A stretch of 64,000 nucleotides of DNA, taken from contig NZ_JAAGKO020000004.1 in NCBI RefSeq assembly GCF_027947535.2, forward strand, positions 1 to 64,000. Direction: 5' to 3'. The notes under the pieces are model-generated. The model was given only the letters and a program-made list of their open reading frames with translations, was not told the DNA's origin and made no database searches. Below are positions 45,520-54,463 of the stretch, piece by piece. Each line of letters opens with the position of its first letter. Position 1 is the stretch's first letter. The stretch is from Streptantibioticus silvisoli. Lineage in GTDB: Bacteria; Actinomycetota; Actinomycetes; Streptomycetales; Streptomycetaceae. Position numbers and translations under genes: made by a program.

Positions 45520-46539
45520 TCAGCCGCGCTCGCCGTCCGCGTCCCGCTCGCCGGGCACCGGCCCCTGCGGCCCGGTGAAGTCGGGGCTGGAGAAGTCCGG
45601 ACTGGAGAAGTCGGGGCTGGAGAACCGCGGTCCGGCAGCCCGGGGCTCGCCACCGCCGGGACTGGAGAACCCGGGCGCCGAGTAGCCGAAGCCGCTCGAC
45701 GTGCGCGATCCGTTCCGCGATCCGCCCGCCGGGGCGCCGCCGTCCACCGGACCGCCCAACCCCGCTGCGCCCGCCGACTTCGGGCGGCCGATCCCGGTGC
45801 CGCGGGCCCGCGTACCGCTCCCGCCCGGTGCCCCACCGCCGGCCGGGGGTCCGCCGGACGGTGACCCCGTCGCCGCGGCTTCGGTGAGGAACGGCAGCAG
45901 GCCGCGTTCCAGCAGCGCCGCCGACCAGGCGTTCCGGGCGGCGGCGACTTCGTCGGCCGCCGCGGGGTCGGAGGCGTGGATGGCGGTGGAGCCGTCGCGT
46001 ACCGCGGTCATCAGCATGCCGACGGTGCCGACGAGGATGGCCGCGCCGGCCAGCGCCAGGAAGGTCCAGCCCGCCGTGCGCAGCGATCCGGCGATCGACG
46101 GTGCCGGGCTCATCGCGCCGAGCAGGTAGCCGACGAGCAGGAAGATGACCGCGGCGACGCCGGCCAGCACCGGGGTGAGCACCGCCATCATCGGGAACAG
46201 CCCGGCGCCGGACACCGCGTTGGCCACACCCGGCACCGGAACGCCGGGCGGCACCGCACCGGTGGCGTCGGAGTCCTGCGCGGTCTGCGCGCCGCCCCGG
46301 GTGCGGGTGGCGCGGTCCGCGTCGCGCAGGCGCAGGAAGACCTCGTACTCGGCGGCGGCGCAGGCGGATATCGCGGCCGACGCGGCGAGCGCCATGGCGC
46401 GCAGCTGCTCGGAGCTGGGCCGGCGCGGCGACGCGGTCGTGGGCGGCGCGGCGGACATCGCTCGGAGAGCCTGGTCGAGAACCCGCTCGAACTGCGGGCG
46501 GTCCTCGGTCAGCAGGTGCGGAGCGCTGTTCATGTGCAT
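45520..46539 (-). CDS. Membrane protein with two helices and FSSPD-repeat tail
   Basis: A 339-residue protein. The N-terminal 110 residues are alpha-helical and soluble. Two hydrophobic segments follow, at about 120-145 and 155-180, then a Gly/Pro/Ser-rich tail ending in FSSPDFSSPDFSSPDF. That tail comes from a 15-bp DNA repeat near 45585-45630. The function is unknown and I do not recognise the family. Confidence 0.7.
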   Translation of the reverse strand: MHMNSAPHLLTEDRPQFERVLDQALRAMSAAPPTTASPRRPSSEQLRAMALAASAAISACAAAEYEVFLRLRDADRATRTRGGAQTAQDSDATGAVPPGVPVPGVANAVSGAGLFPMMAVLTPVLAGVAAVIFLLVGYLLGAMSPAPSIAGSLRTAGWTFLALAGAAILVGTVGMLMTAVRDGSTAIHASDPAAADEVAAARNAWSAALLERGLLPFLTEAAATGSPSGGPPAGGGAPGGSGTRARGTGIGRPKSAGAAGLGGPVDGGAPAGGSRNGSRTSSGFGYSAPGFSSPGGGEPRAAGPRFSSPDFSSPDFSSPDFTGPQGPVPGERDADGERG

Positions 46540-46754
46540 CCCCCGAAGCCCCCGCGCACCCGGGACCTGCCCGGGCGCCGTCGGATCCCGGAGCGGCCGG
46601 CCGGAAGCGGAGGCGAGCCTGTGACGGACACCCCGATGGTAGAGCGCGGGGCTGACAGGCTGACAGAGAGTTTTCCGAATTGCTCGACCACGCCCCCGGC
46701 GCGGCTCTGCACGCCGGAACGTGCGTCCCGGCGTCGGCCGGCCCCGCGCGCGCC

Positions 46755-46858
46755 CCGAGAACCCGGGAACCCGGAAACTCCGAGAACCCGGAGAACCGGA
46801 AACCCGAAGACCCGAAGACCCGAAGACCCGAGAACCCGAAGAACCGAAAACCCGGAAG
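46755..46858. repeat. Simple repeat of 9-10 bp units
   Basis: Units such as GAAGACCC and GAGAACCCGG repeat about ten times in the 340-bp gap between two minus-strand genes. The rest of 46540-46878 shows no gene. Confidence 0.8.
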
Positions 46859-46878
46859 CCCGTGGAGGGGGCTCCCCG

Positions 46879-47946
46879 TCAGCCGAGCGGGAGCCGGGCC
46901 ACCAGCAGGGTGCCGTCCATCGTCACGCCGCCGTCCATCGCGACGGCGAGGTCGTCGGCGTACAGGTGCGGGCCCTCGACGGTGTGCGGGGTCGGGTCGC
47001 CGCCGTCCTCACCGGCCTCGCCGAGCAGGTACGGGATCGGGCTGTGGCCGTGCACGACCTGCTGGCCGCCGTAGGCGTCGAGCAGTTCGCGCACCGCGAG
47101 GCCGCCGCTCTCGCCCCGGAAGGCGAAGCGCTTGGTGAACTTGCGGAACAGCTCCCAGCATTCGTCCGCGTCACCCCGTTGGAGGATCCCGGTCACCGCG
47201 TCGTTGACGGCGTCGATGCTGGTGCCGTACTCCAGGTACGCGGTGGTGTCGGAGTGCAGCAGCAGGTGCTCCTCGGCCAGGGCGACCGCGTCCAGCCGGG
47301 ACATCCAGGCGATGTGGTGGTCGCGGAGCCGGTCCATGTCGGTGGTCTGGCCGCCGTTGAGCCGCCAGGCGGCCAGGAACGAGGCGGTGCCGGCCGCGGA
47401 GTTGACCGGGGTGTCCTCGAACCGCTTGGCGCCGATCAGCAGCAGCTCGTGGTTGCCCATCAGGGCCTTGCAGTAGCCGCCGGCCGCCGCGGCCTCGGCC
47501 GACAGCTGCATGACGAGGTCGATGACCCCGATGCCGTCCGGCCCGCGGTCGGTGAAGTCGCCCAGGAACCACAGCCGGGCGGCGCCGGCCGCCCAGTGGC
47601 CGGCCTCGTCGATCAGGCCGTTGGCGGACAGGGCGGAGCGCAGTTCGTCGAGGTATCCGTGCACGTCGCCGACGACGAACAGCGGCCCGGTCGGACCGGT
47701 GCCCTCGACGGCGGGCGCGGTCAGCCGCATCGTCGGCCGGTCGGTGCCCGGCCGGATCACCGGCAGGTCGTGCGCGGTCGGCGTGTAGTCCACCGACGGC
47801 TCGCCGACCGGCGCGGGCGGCAGCGGGGGAGGCGGCGGCGCCTGGGCGGGCAGCGGTGGCGCGAGGGGTTGCTCCGCCGGCTGCCAGTCCTCCACCGCCG
47901 CAGCGGTTACCGGCGATACGGGTTCCAGACCGGCCCCCTGAGTCAT
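46879..47946 (-). CDS. Metallophosphoesterase (PPP-type)
   Basis: A 355-residue phosphatase. The metal motifs appear in order: GDVHGY, GDFTDRGPD, GNHE and HGHSPI, matching the PPP/ApaH-like group. The first 85 residues are Pro-rich and disordered. The ATG at 47946 has GGAGGGG upstream. The natural substrate, protein or nucleotide, is not known. Confidence 0.9.
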   Translation of the reverse strand: MTQGAGLEPVSPVTAAAVEDWQPAEQPLAPPLPAQAPPPPPLPPAPVGEPSVDYTPTAHDLPVIRPGTDRPTMRLTAPAVEGTGPTGPLFVVGDVHGYLDELRSALSANGLIDEAGHWAAGAARLWFLGDFTDRGPDGIGVIDLVMQLSAEAAAAGGYCKALMGNHELLLIGAKRFEDTPVNSAAGTASFLAAWRLNGGQTTDMDRLRDHHIAWMSRLDAVALAEEHLLLHSDTTAYLEYGTSIDAVNDAVTGILQRGDADECWELFRKFTKRFAFRGESGGLAVRELLDAYGGQQVVHGHSPIPYLLGEAGEDGGDPTPHTVEGPHLYADDLAVAMDGGVTMDGTLLVARLPLG

Positions 47947-48165
47947 CGGCCCCTCCACCTTCGCGCCGCCGTCACCGCGTCACGTCCGGAGCGGTGTGCG
48001 CCGGGGCGGCCTGCGGTGTCATCCGCCCATCATAGGAAGGCGGCTCCCCTGTTGCGACGCACCTGACGCCTGCCAATCGGGGCGGGGTGGACAAACCTCC
48101 GCCAATGCGCCGCAATCCGCGACCTCTCCGCCGCCGCGTGGCGCCGGCGGAGGGCCGCGTGGCGG

Positions 48166-49266
48166 TCAGCGGTCCTCCGGCGAACGCGGCGGGCTGACGG
48201 TGGTGCGCGGCGGGCGGCGGCGTGAGGAGGCCCGCACGATCAGGTCGGTCGGCATGACCTGCTCGACCGGCTCGCCCGGTTCGGCGCCCTCGATGGCGTC
48301 GATCAGCAGCTGCACGACCGCGGTGCCGATGCGGCCCGGCTTGAGCGACAGCGTGCTGATCGGCGGTTCGGTGGCCGCGTAGGCCGGGCGTTCGCTGCAA
48401 CACACCAGCAGCAGGTCGTCCGGCACCCGCAGCCCGTAGCGCCGGGCGGCGGCCAGCAGGTCGGTGCCGTTGGGGTCGAAGAGCCCGTAGACCGCGTCCG
48501 GGCGGTCCGGCCGGGCCAGCAGGCGGTCGGCGGCCACCGCGCCGGCGCACGGGTCGTGGGCCGGATAGGCCTCGTAGACCGGCTCCTGGCCGTGCCGTTC
48601 GCACCAGTCGAGGTAGGCGGAGGTCGACAGCCGGGTGTACGTGTCGGTGCTGGTGCCGGTGAGCAGGCCGATGCGCCGGGCGCCGGCCTCCGCGAGGTGG
48701 TCCAGGATGCCGATGACGGCCTGTTCGTGGTCGTTGTCCACCCAGGCGTGCACCGGGAGGTTGCCGGCCGGGCGGCCGTCGCTGACCACCGGGATGCCCT
48801 GCCGGACCAGGTCGGCGACGACCGGGTCGTGGTCGGAGGGGTCGATGACGACGGTGCCGTCCAGCGCCACGTTGCTCCACACGTCGTGCCGCGAGGAGGC
48901 CGGCAGGATCACCAGCGCGTAGCCGCGGGCCAGCGCCGCCGAGGTGGCGGCGCGGGCCATCTCGGCGAAGTAGGCGAACTCGGTGAAGGTGAACGGCTCT
49001 TCGCCGTACGTGGTCACCGTCAGGCCGATCAGGCCGGAGCGCCCGGTGCGCAGTGTGCGGGCCGCGGCCGACGGGCGGTAGCCCAGCCGGTTGGCGACCT
49101 CGCGGACATGCCGCCGCGTGGCGTCGGGGAGGCGCCCTTTGCCGTTGAGCGCGTCGGAGACGGTCGTGATCGAGACCCCGGCCGCGGCGGCCACGTCCCG
49201 GATTCCGGCCCGCCCCAGCCGCCGTCCGGTGGACCGGCTCGCCTGATGGTTACCTGCTGCTGTCAT
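48166..49266 (-). CDS. LacI-family transcriptional regulator
   Basis: A 366-residue repressor. The DNA-binding helix-turn-helix is at about residues 19-43 (IRDVAAAAGVSITTVSDALN), with the hinge containing RLGYRPSAAARTLRTGRSGLIGL. The ligand domain is of the periplasmic-binding type (IGLLTGTSTDTYTRLS). The start is ATG 49266. It is divergent from the aminotransferase gene across 482 bp. No carbohydrate operon lies next to it, so its targets are unknown. Confidence 0.9.
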   Translation of the reverse strand: MTAAGNHQASRSTGRRLGRAGIRDVAAAAGVSITTVSDALNGKGRLPDATRRHVREVANRLGYRPSAAARTLRTGRSGLIGLTVTTYGEEPFTFTEFAYFAEMARAATSAALARGYALVILPASSRHDVWSNVALDGTVVIDPSDHDPVVADLVRQGIPVVSDGRPAGNLPVHAWVDNDHEQAVIGILDHLAEAGARRIGLLTGTSTDTYTRLSTSAYLDWCERHGQEPVYEAYPAHDPCAGAVAADRLLARPDRPDAVYGLFDPNGTDLLAAARRYGLRVPDDLLLVCCSERPAYAATEPPISTLSLKPGRIGTAVVQLLIDAIEGAEPGEPVEQVMPTDLIVRASSRRRPPRTTVSPPRSPEDR

Positions 49267-49647
49267 GGCAGGCCGATAGTAGGGCTCCGACGGTCCCCTG
49301 CCGCGCCGCCGCCGACCGCCCTGAGCTGTGACGTTTCTGCATGACGGGTGGTGGGTTACGTCCTTCGAATGCCAGGCCAACCCGTCACTTGGCGGCGGGT
49401 CATGAGCATTACTGTCCGGTCAGCCAGTCGTGTGGTCCAGAATCCGGACGGGTAAAGCATCACCCGTACGAGGGATGCGCACTATGGCGTGCGCCACCAG
49501 CGCGTGCGGGGGATTTGCCCCCCTCCCGCTCGGTACGCGCCCCTCATAGGCTGGGACCAGGCCCCCCACCGGTCGATCGGTCGGTGCGGGGAGGTACGTG
49601 TTCCGGATCATGGCGCGCGCACCCGGCTTCGCGATATACGAGGTGAT

Positions 49648-49752
49648 ATGCCACATCGCCTCCGTGATGCGCCGGGCGCGAACGGTGGTCCGCGACACGG
49701 CCGAACGGGCGCAAGGACGATGTGCGGGGATAGGTCGAGGAGGACCTGGTGA
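49648..49752 (+). CDS. Possible 34-codon leader frame overlapping the aminotransferase gene
   Basis: An open frame [14 protein letters not shown] ends at a TGA that overlaps the downstream GTG start by four bases (GTGA). AGGTG precedes the ATG by only two bases. The frame is Arg-rich and lacks a run of histidines, so it is not a His attenuator. Coupled translation is possible but the coding evidence is weak. The rest of 49267-49748 shows nothing else I can support. Confidence 0.3.
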   Translation: MPHRLRDAPGANGGPRHGRTGARTMCGDRSRRTW

Positions 49753-50846
49753 CGGAAACTACTGGCCGCGGGCCGGAACCGCGGCTGCGGGCGGCGCTGA
49801 ACGGCATTCCGGTCTACAAGCCGGGCCGGCCGGCGGCCGGCGCCGACGGAAGGCCCGCCTACAAGCTGTCCTCCAACGAGAACCCCTACCCGCCGCTGCC
49901 CGGTGTGCTGGAGGCGGCCGTCACCGCGGCCGGCGAGATGCACCGCTACCCGGACCTGGCCTGCACCGGGCTGACCAGCGAACTCGCCAAGAGGTTCGGC
50001 GTGCCGGAGAGCCATGTCGCCACCGGCACCGGTTCGGTCGGCGTGGCGCAGCAGCTGGTCCAGGCGACCGCCGGCCCCGGCGACGAGATCCTCTACGCCT
50101 GGCGGTCCTTCGAGGCGTACCCGATCGTCTCCCAGATCTCCGGCGCGCGACCGGTCCAGATCCCGCTGGACGCCGAGGAGCGGCACGACCTGGACGCGAT
50201 GGCGGCCGCGATCACCGACCGCACCCGGCTGATCTTCGTGTGCAACCCCAACAACCCGACCGGCACCGTGGTGCGCCGCGCGGAGCTGGCGGCGTTCCTC
50301 GACGCGGTGCCGTCCGACGTCCTGGTGGTGCTGGACGAGGCGTACCGGGAGTTCATCCGCGACCCCGAGGTGCCCGACGGCGTCGAGCTGTACCGGGAGC
50401 GGCCCAACGTCTGCGTGCTGCGCACCTTCTCCAAGGCGTACGGCCTGGCCGGTCTGCGGGTCGGCTTCGCCATAGGCCACGAGCCGGTGGCCGAGGCGCT
50501 GCGCAAGACCGCGGTGCCGTTCGGCGTCAGCCGGCTCGCCCAGGACGCGGCGGTCGCCTCGCTGCGCGCCGAGGACGCGCTGCTGGTGCGGGTCGAGGCG
50601 CTGGTGGCGGAACGCGCCCGGGTGAGCGCGGCGCTGACCGCGCAGGGCTGGACGGTGCCGCCGAGCCAGGCCAACTTCGTCTGGCTGCGGCTCGGCGACC
50701 GCACGCAGGACTTCGGCGCCGCGTGCGAGCGGGCCGGCGTCATGGTCCGCCCGTACGGCGACGAGGGCGTGCGCGTGACGATCGGTGAGACCGAGGCCAA
50801 CGACCTCTTCCTGCGGACGGCCGAGGCGTACCGCGCCGGACTCTGA
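49749..50846 (+). CDS. HisC-type class I/II aminotransferase
   Basis: A 365-residue PLP aminotransferase of the histidinol-phosphate/aromatic family. It shows [36 protein letters not shown] and the PLP lysine in [15 protein letters not shown]. The start is GTG 49749 with GAGGAGG nine bases upstream. It stands apart from a his operon, so an aromatic or phenylalanine aminotransferase role is as likely as histidinol phosphate. A terminator follows. Confidence 0.9.
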   Translation: MTETTGRGPEPRLRAALNGIPVYKPGRPAAGADGRPAYKLSSNENPYPPLPGVLEAAVTAAGEMHRYPDLACTGLTSELAKRFGVPESHVATGTGSVGVAQQLVQATAGPGDEILYAWRSFEAYPIVSQISGARPVQIPLDAEERHDLDAMAAAITDRTRLIFVCNPNNPTGTVVRRAELAAFLDAVPSDVLVVLDEAYREFIRDPEVPDGVELYRERPNVCVLRTFSKAYGLAGLRVGFAIGHEPVAEALRKTAVPFGVSRLAQDAAVASLRAEDALLVRVEALVAERARVSAALTAQGWTVPPSQANFVWLRLGDRTQDFGAACERAGVMVRPYGDEGVRVTIGETEANDLFLRTAEAYRAGL

Positions 50847-50917
50847 TCCGGCGCCGCACGCCGGGACGATCTCCGGGTCACCGCATGATCTGACTCACAT
50901 CGAACGTTCCGGACAAA

Positions 50918-50931
50918 GTGACGGCCGTCAC
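50918..50931. repeat. 14-bp palindrome upstream of cydA
   Basis: GTGACGGCCGTCAC between the aminotransferase gene and its terminator; of unknown significance. Confidence 0.35.
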
Positions 50932-50953
50932 GCGCGGCCGGTCAACGCACCCC

Positions 50954-50980
50954 AGGGGCACGCCATTGCGGCGTGCCCCT
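50954..50980. terminator. Terminator after the aminotransferase gene
   Basis: An 11-bp perfect stem with an ATTGC loop, 107 bp after the stop codon, insulating the cyd operon. Confidence 0.8.
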
Positions 50981-51066
50981 CGGTGTTTCCGCCGGTGAAA
51001 CGGGGTCCGGCTGTGAACGGCGTCACCCACCCCCGGTGCCGGGGGCGCGGCAAGCGGGGACATAAT

Positions 51067-51094
51067 GCTTGTGAATGTGAACGCATTCACAAGC
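51067..51094. promoter_or_regulatory. Rex operator of the cyd operon, with an extra half-site
   Basis: TGTGAACGCATTCACA (51076-51091) matches the Streptomyces Rex site TGTGAACGCGTTCACA at 15 of 16 positions. It lies inside a larger inverted repeat, GCTTGTGAATG, six bases, then its complement, so a third half-site (TTGTGAAT) abuts on the left. A CATAAT hexamer at 51061-51066 could be the -10 box. Rex senses NADH/NAD and represses cyd when NADH is low. Confidence 0.9.
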
Positions 51095-51126
51095 GGCTTG
51101 CTCTTCCCTGGAAGGAGGCGCGCGAC

Positions 51127-52956
51127 GTGGACCTCGCACTGGCCCCGGAGACCTTGGCGCGCTGGCAGTTCGGCATCACGACCGTCTACCACTTTCTCTT
51201 CGTCCCCCTGACGATCAGCCTGTCGGCCTTCACCGCCGGCCTGGAGACGGCCTGGATACGGACCGGCAAGGAGAAGTACTTCCACGCCACGAAGTTCTGG
51301 GGGAAGCTCTTCCTGATCAACATCGCGATGGGCGTGGTCACCGGCATCGTCCAGGAGTTCCAGTTCGGCATGAACTGGTCCGCCTACTCGCGGTTCGTCG
51401 GCGACGTGTTCGGCGCGCCGCTGGCGATGGAGGCGCTGATCGCCTTCTTCTTCGAGTCGACCTTCGTCGGCCTGTGGATCTTCGGCTGGGACAAGCTGCC
51501 CCGCAAGCTGCACTGCGCCTGCATCTGGATCGTCGCGGTCGGCACTCTGCTGTCGGCGTACTTCATCCTGGCCGCCAACTCCTTCATGCAGCACCCCAAC
51601 GGCTACGTGATCGACCCGCACACCCACCGGGCCCGGCTGACCAGCATCGTCAGCGTGCTCACCCAGAACACCACCCTGGTCCAGGGCGCCCACACGCTCT
51701 TCGCGTCCTTCCTGACCGGCGCGGCGCTGGTGGTGGGGGTGTCGTCGTTCCACCTGTGGCGGGCGAAGCGGGCGGGGGGAGCTTCTCCGGGGGTGGGGGT
51801 TTCTTCCGGGGCGGGCGCTTCGGGGGTGGGTGTTTCCAGCGGGGCTCGGGCTTCGGTGGCGGGGTCTTCGGTGGCGGGGTCTTCGGCGGCGGAGGGTGTG
51901 TCCGGGGCGCGGGCTTCGGTGGGGGCGGGGCGGTCGTATGACAAGAAGATCGGTGTCATGCGGACCTCGCTGCGGGCCGGGCTGGTGCTCGCGGTGATCG
52001 CCGGAATGGGAACGGCGGTCAGCGGCGACGCGCTCGGCAAGGTGATGTTCCAGCAGCAGCCGATGAAGATGGCCGCCGCCGAGGCGCTGTGGAAGACCAG
52101 TTCCCCCGCGCCGTTCTCGATCTTCGCGGTCGGCGACGTCGACAAGGGCCACAACACCGTCGAGCTGTCCGTGCCCGGTCTGCTGTCCTTCCTGGCCCAC
52201 GACGACTTCCGCTCGTCGGTGCCCGGCATCGACGACGTGGCCAGGCAGGAGGCCGCCGAGTACGGCAGCAGCCCGCGCGACTACATCCCCGACATCTTCG
52301 TCACCTTCTGGGGATTCCGGCTGATGATGGGCTTCGGCATGACCTCGGCGGCCGCCGCGTTCGTCGGGCTGTGGACCACCCGGCGCCGGTTCTGGCTGGC
52401 GCCGCGCTTCCGCACCGCCGAGGACGAGGTGCCCCGGCTGATGCTCACCCGGCACCGCGAGCTGTGGCCGGCCGCGACCCGCTGGTCCTGGCGGATCGGC
52501 ATCCTCACCATGGGCTTTCCGCTGGCGGCCAACTCCTTCGGCTGGGTCTTCACCGAGATGGGCCGCCAGCCCTGGGTGGTCTACGGCCTGATGAAGACCA
52601 GCGACGCGGTCTCCCCCGGCGTCACCACCTTCGACATCGCCACCTCGCTGTCGGTCTTCACCCTGCTCTACGCGGTGCTGGCGGTCATCGAGGTCCGCCT
52701 CATGGCCCGTTACGCCAAGGCCGGCCCCGTCGTCGACGAACAGCCCCCGCCGCCCGTGACGTTCACCGGCCTCACCGCCCGCCTGGCCGCCCTCGCCGAA
52801 CCGGCCGGCGGGGATGCCGGTGCCGACGGGGCCGGTGCCTCCGGGGAGCAGGCGGCTTCCGGGGGCGGGAACTCCGGTGCGGTCGTGGGGGCCGGGCGTG
52901 ATCCGGATGGCTCGGACAGCGCCGAGTCCGACAAGCCGATGATCTTCGCGTACTGA
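51127..52956 (+). CDS. cydA: Cytochrome bd oxidase subunit I
   Basis: A 609-residue quinol oxidase subunit with the haem-binding His near residue 22 (TTVYHFLF), a second in QGAHTLFASF, and the GRQPW segment. About residues 214-270, after a membrane segment, are a Gly/Ser/Ala/Val-rich insertion encoded by a degenerate GC repeat; this is unusual for CydA. The C-terminal 60 residues are also Gly/Ala-rich. The start is GTG 51127 with GGAAGGAGG upstream. A Rex operator precedes it and cydB follows 15 bp later. Confidence 0.95.
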   Translation: MDLALAPETLARWQFGITTVYHFLFVPLTISLSAFTAGLETAWIRTGKEKYFHATKFWGKLFLINIAMGVVTGIVQEFQFGMNWSAYSRFVGDVFGAPLAMEALIAFFFESTFVGLWIFGWDKLPRKLHCACIWIVAVGTLLSAYFILAANSFMQHPNGYVIDPHTHRARLTSIVSVLTQNTTLVQGAHTLFASFLTGAALVVGVSSFHLWRAKRAGGASPGVGVSSGAGASGVGVSSGARASVAGSSVAGSSAAEGVSGARASVGAGRSYDKKIGVMRTSLRAGLVLAVIAGMGTAVSGDALGKVMFQQQPMKMAAAEALWKTSSPAPFSIFAVGDVDKGHNTVELSVPGLLSFLAHDDFRSSVPGIDDVARQEAAEYGSSPRDYIPDIFVTFWGFRLMMGFGMTSAAAAFVGLWTTRRRFWLAPRFRTAEDEVPRLMLTRHRELWPAATRWSWRIGILTMGFPLAANSFGWVFTEMGRQPWVVYGLMKTSDAVSPGVTTFDIATSLSVFTLLYAVLAVIEVRLMARYAKAGPVVDEQPPPPVTFTGLTARLAALAEPAGGDAGADGAGASGEQAASGGGNSGAVVGAGRDPDGSDSAESDKPMIFAY

Positions 52957-52971
52957 CCGGAGGGAACGACC

Positions 52972-53976
<1,005 letters not shown>

Positions 53977-54002
53977 GCCCTCCGCGGGCGGCGCACGCCA
54001 CG

Positions 54003-54330
54003 GTGGCCGGCGGCCCCGGGTGGCCGGCCCCGGGTGGCCGGCGGTCCCGAGTGGCCGGCGGTCCCGAGTAGGCGGGGGCCCTGAGCGGACGGTGACCCCG
54101 GGCGGACGGCGGCTTCGAGCGGGCGCCGGGGTGCGTACGGTTCGTCGGCCGCCGGGACGGCCGCCGGGACGGCCGCCGGGCGGCTACCGGGCAGGCGGCG
54201 GCGACCGAGCCGCCGGCCACCGCACGGCACGCCGAGCCGCCGGCCACCGCACCGCACGCCGGACCGTGTGCCGCACCGCACGCCGGACCGTGTGCCGCAC
54301 CGCACGCCGGGCCGCACGCCGCATCGCACC
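54003..54330. repeat. Several short GC-rich tandem arrays between cydB and cydDC
   Basis: There are four distinct arrays: GGTGGCCGGC-type 17-20-mers at about 54003-54069; the 12-mer GGCCGCCGGGAC three times at 54148-54183; a 27-bp unit twice at 54206-54259; and a 24-bp unit (from CGGACCGTGTGCCGCACC) twice at 54260-54307, followed by a decayed copy. Nothing coding is supported between 53977 and 54463. Confidence 0.85.
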
Positions 54331-54463
54331 CGGAGCCGTGCGGCTGGACGTCAGCCACCGCGGCGTCCGGCACCTCCTCTCCGTTCCCGCTTCCCCGCAC
54401 CTCCCCGCGTCCCCGCACCCCCGCACCCACCTCACCTCCCCGAACGCCGGAAAAGGAGCCGTC

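Noticed and set aside
49598-50788. A 396-codon plus-strand frame over the aminotransferase gene
   Set aside because: Its product is Arg/Gly/Ala-rich, while the overlapping frame encodes a well-formed PLP aminotransferase.
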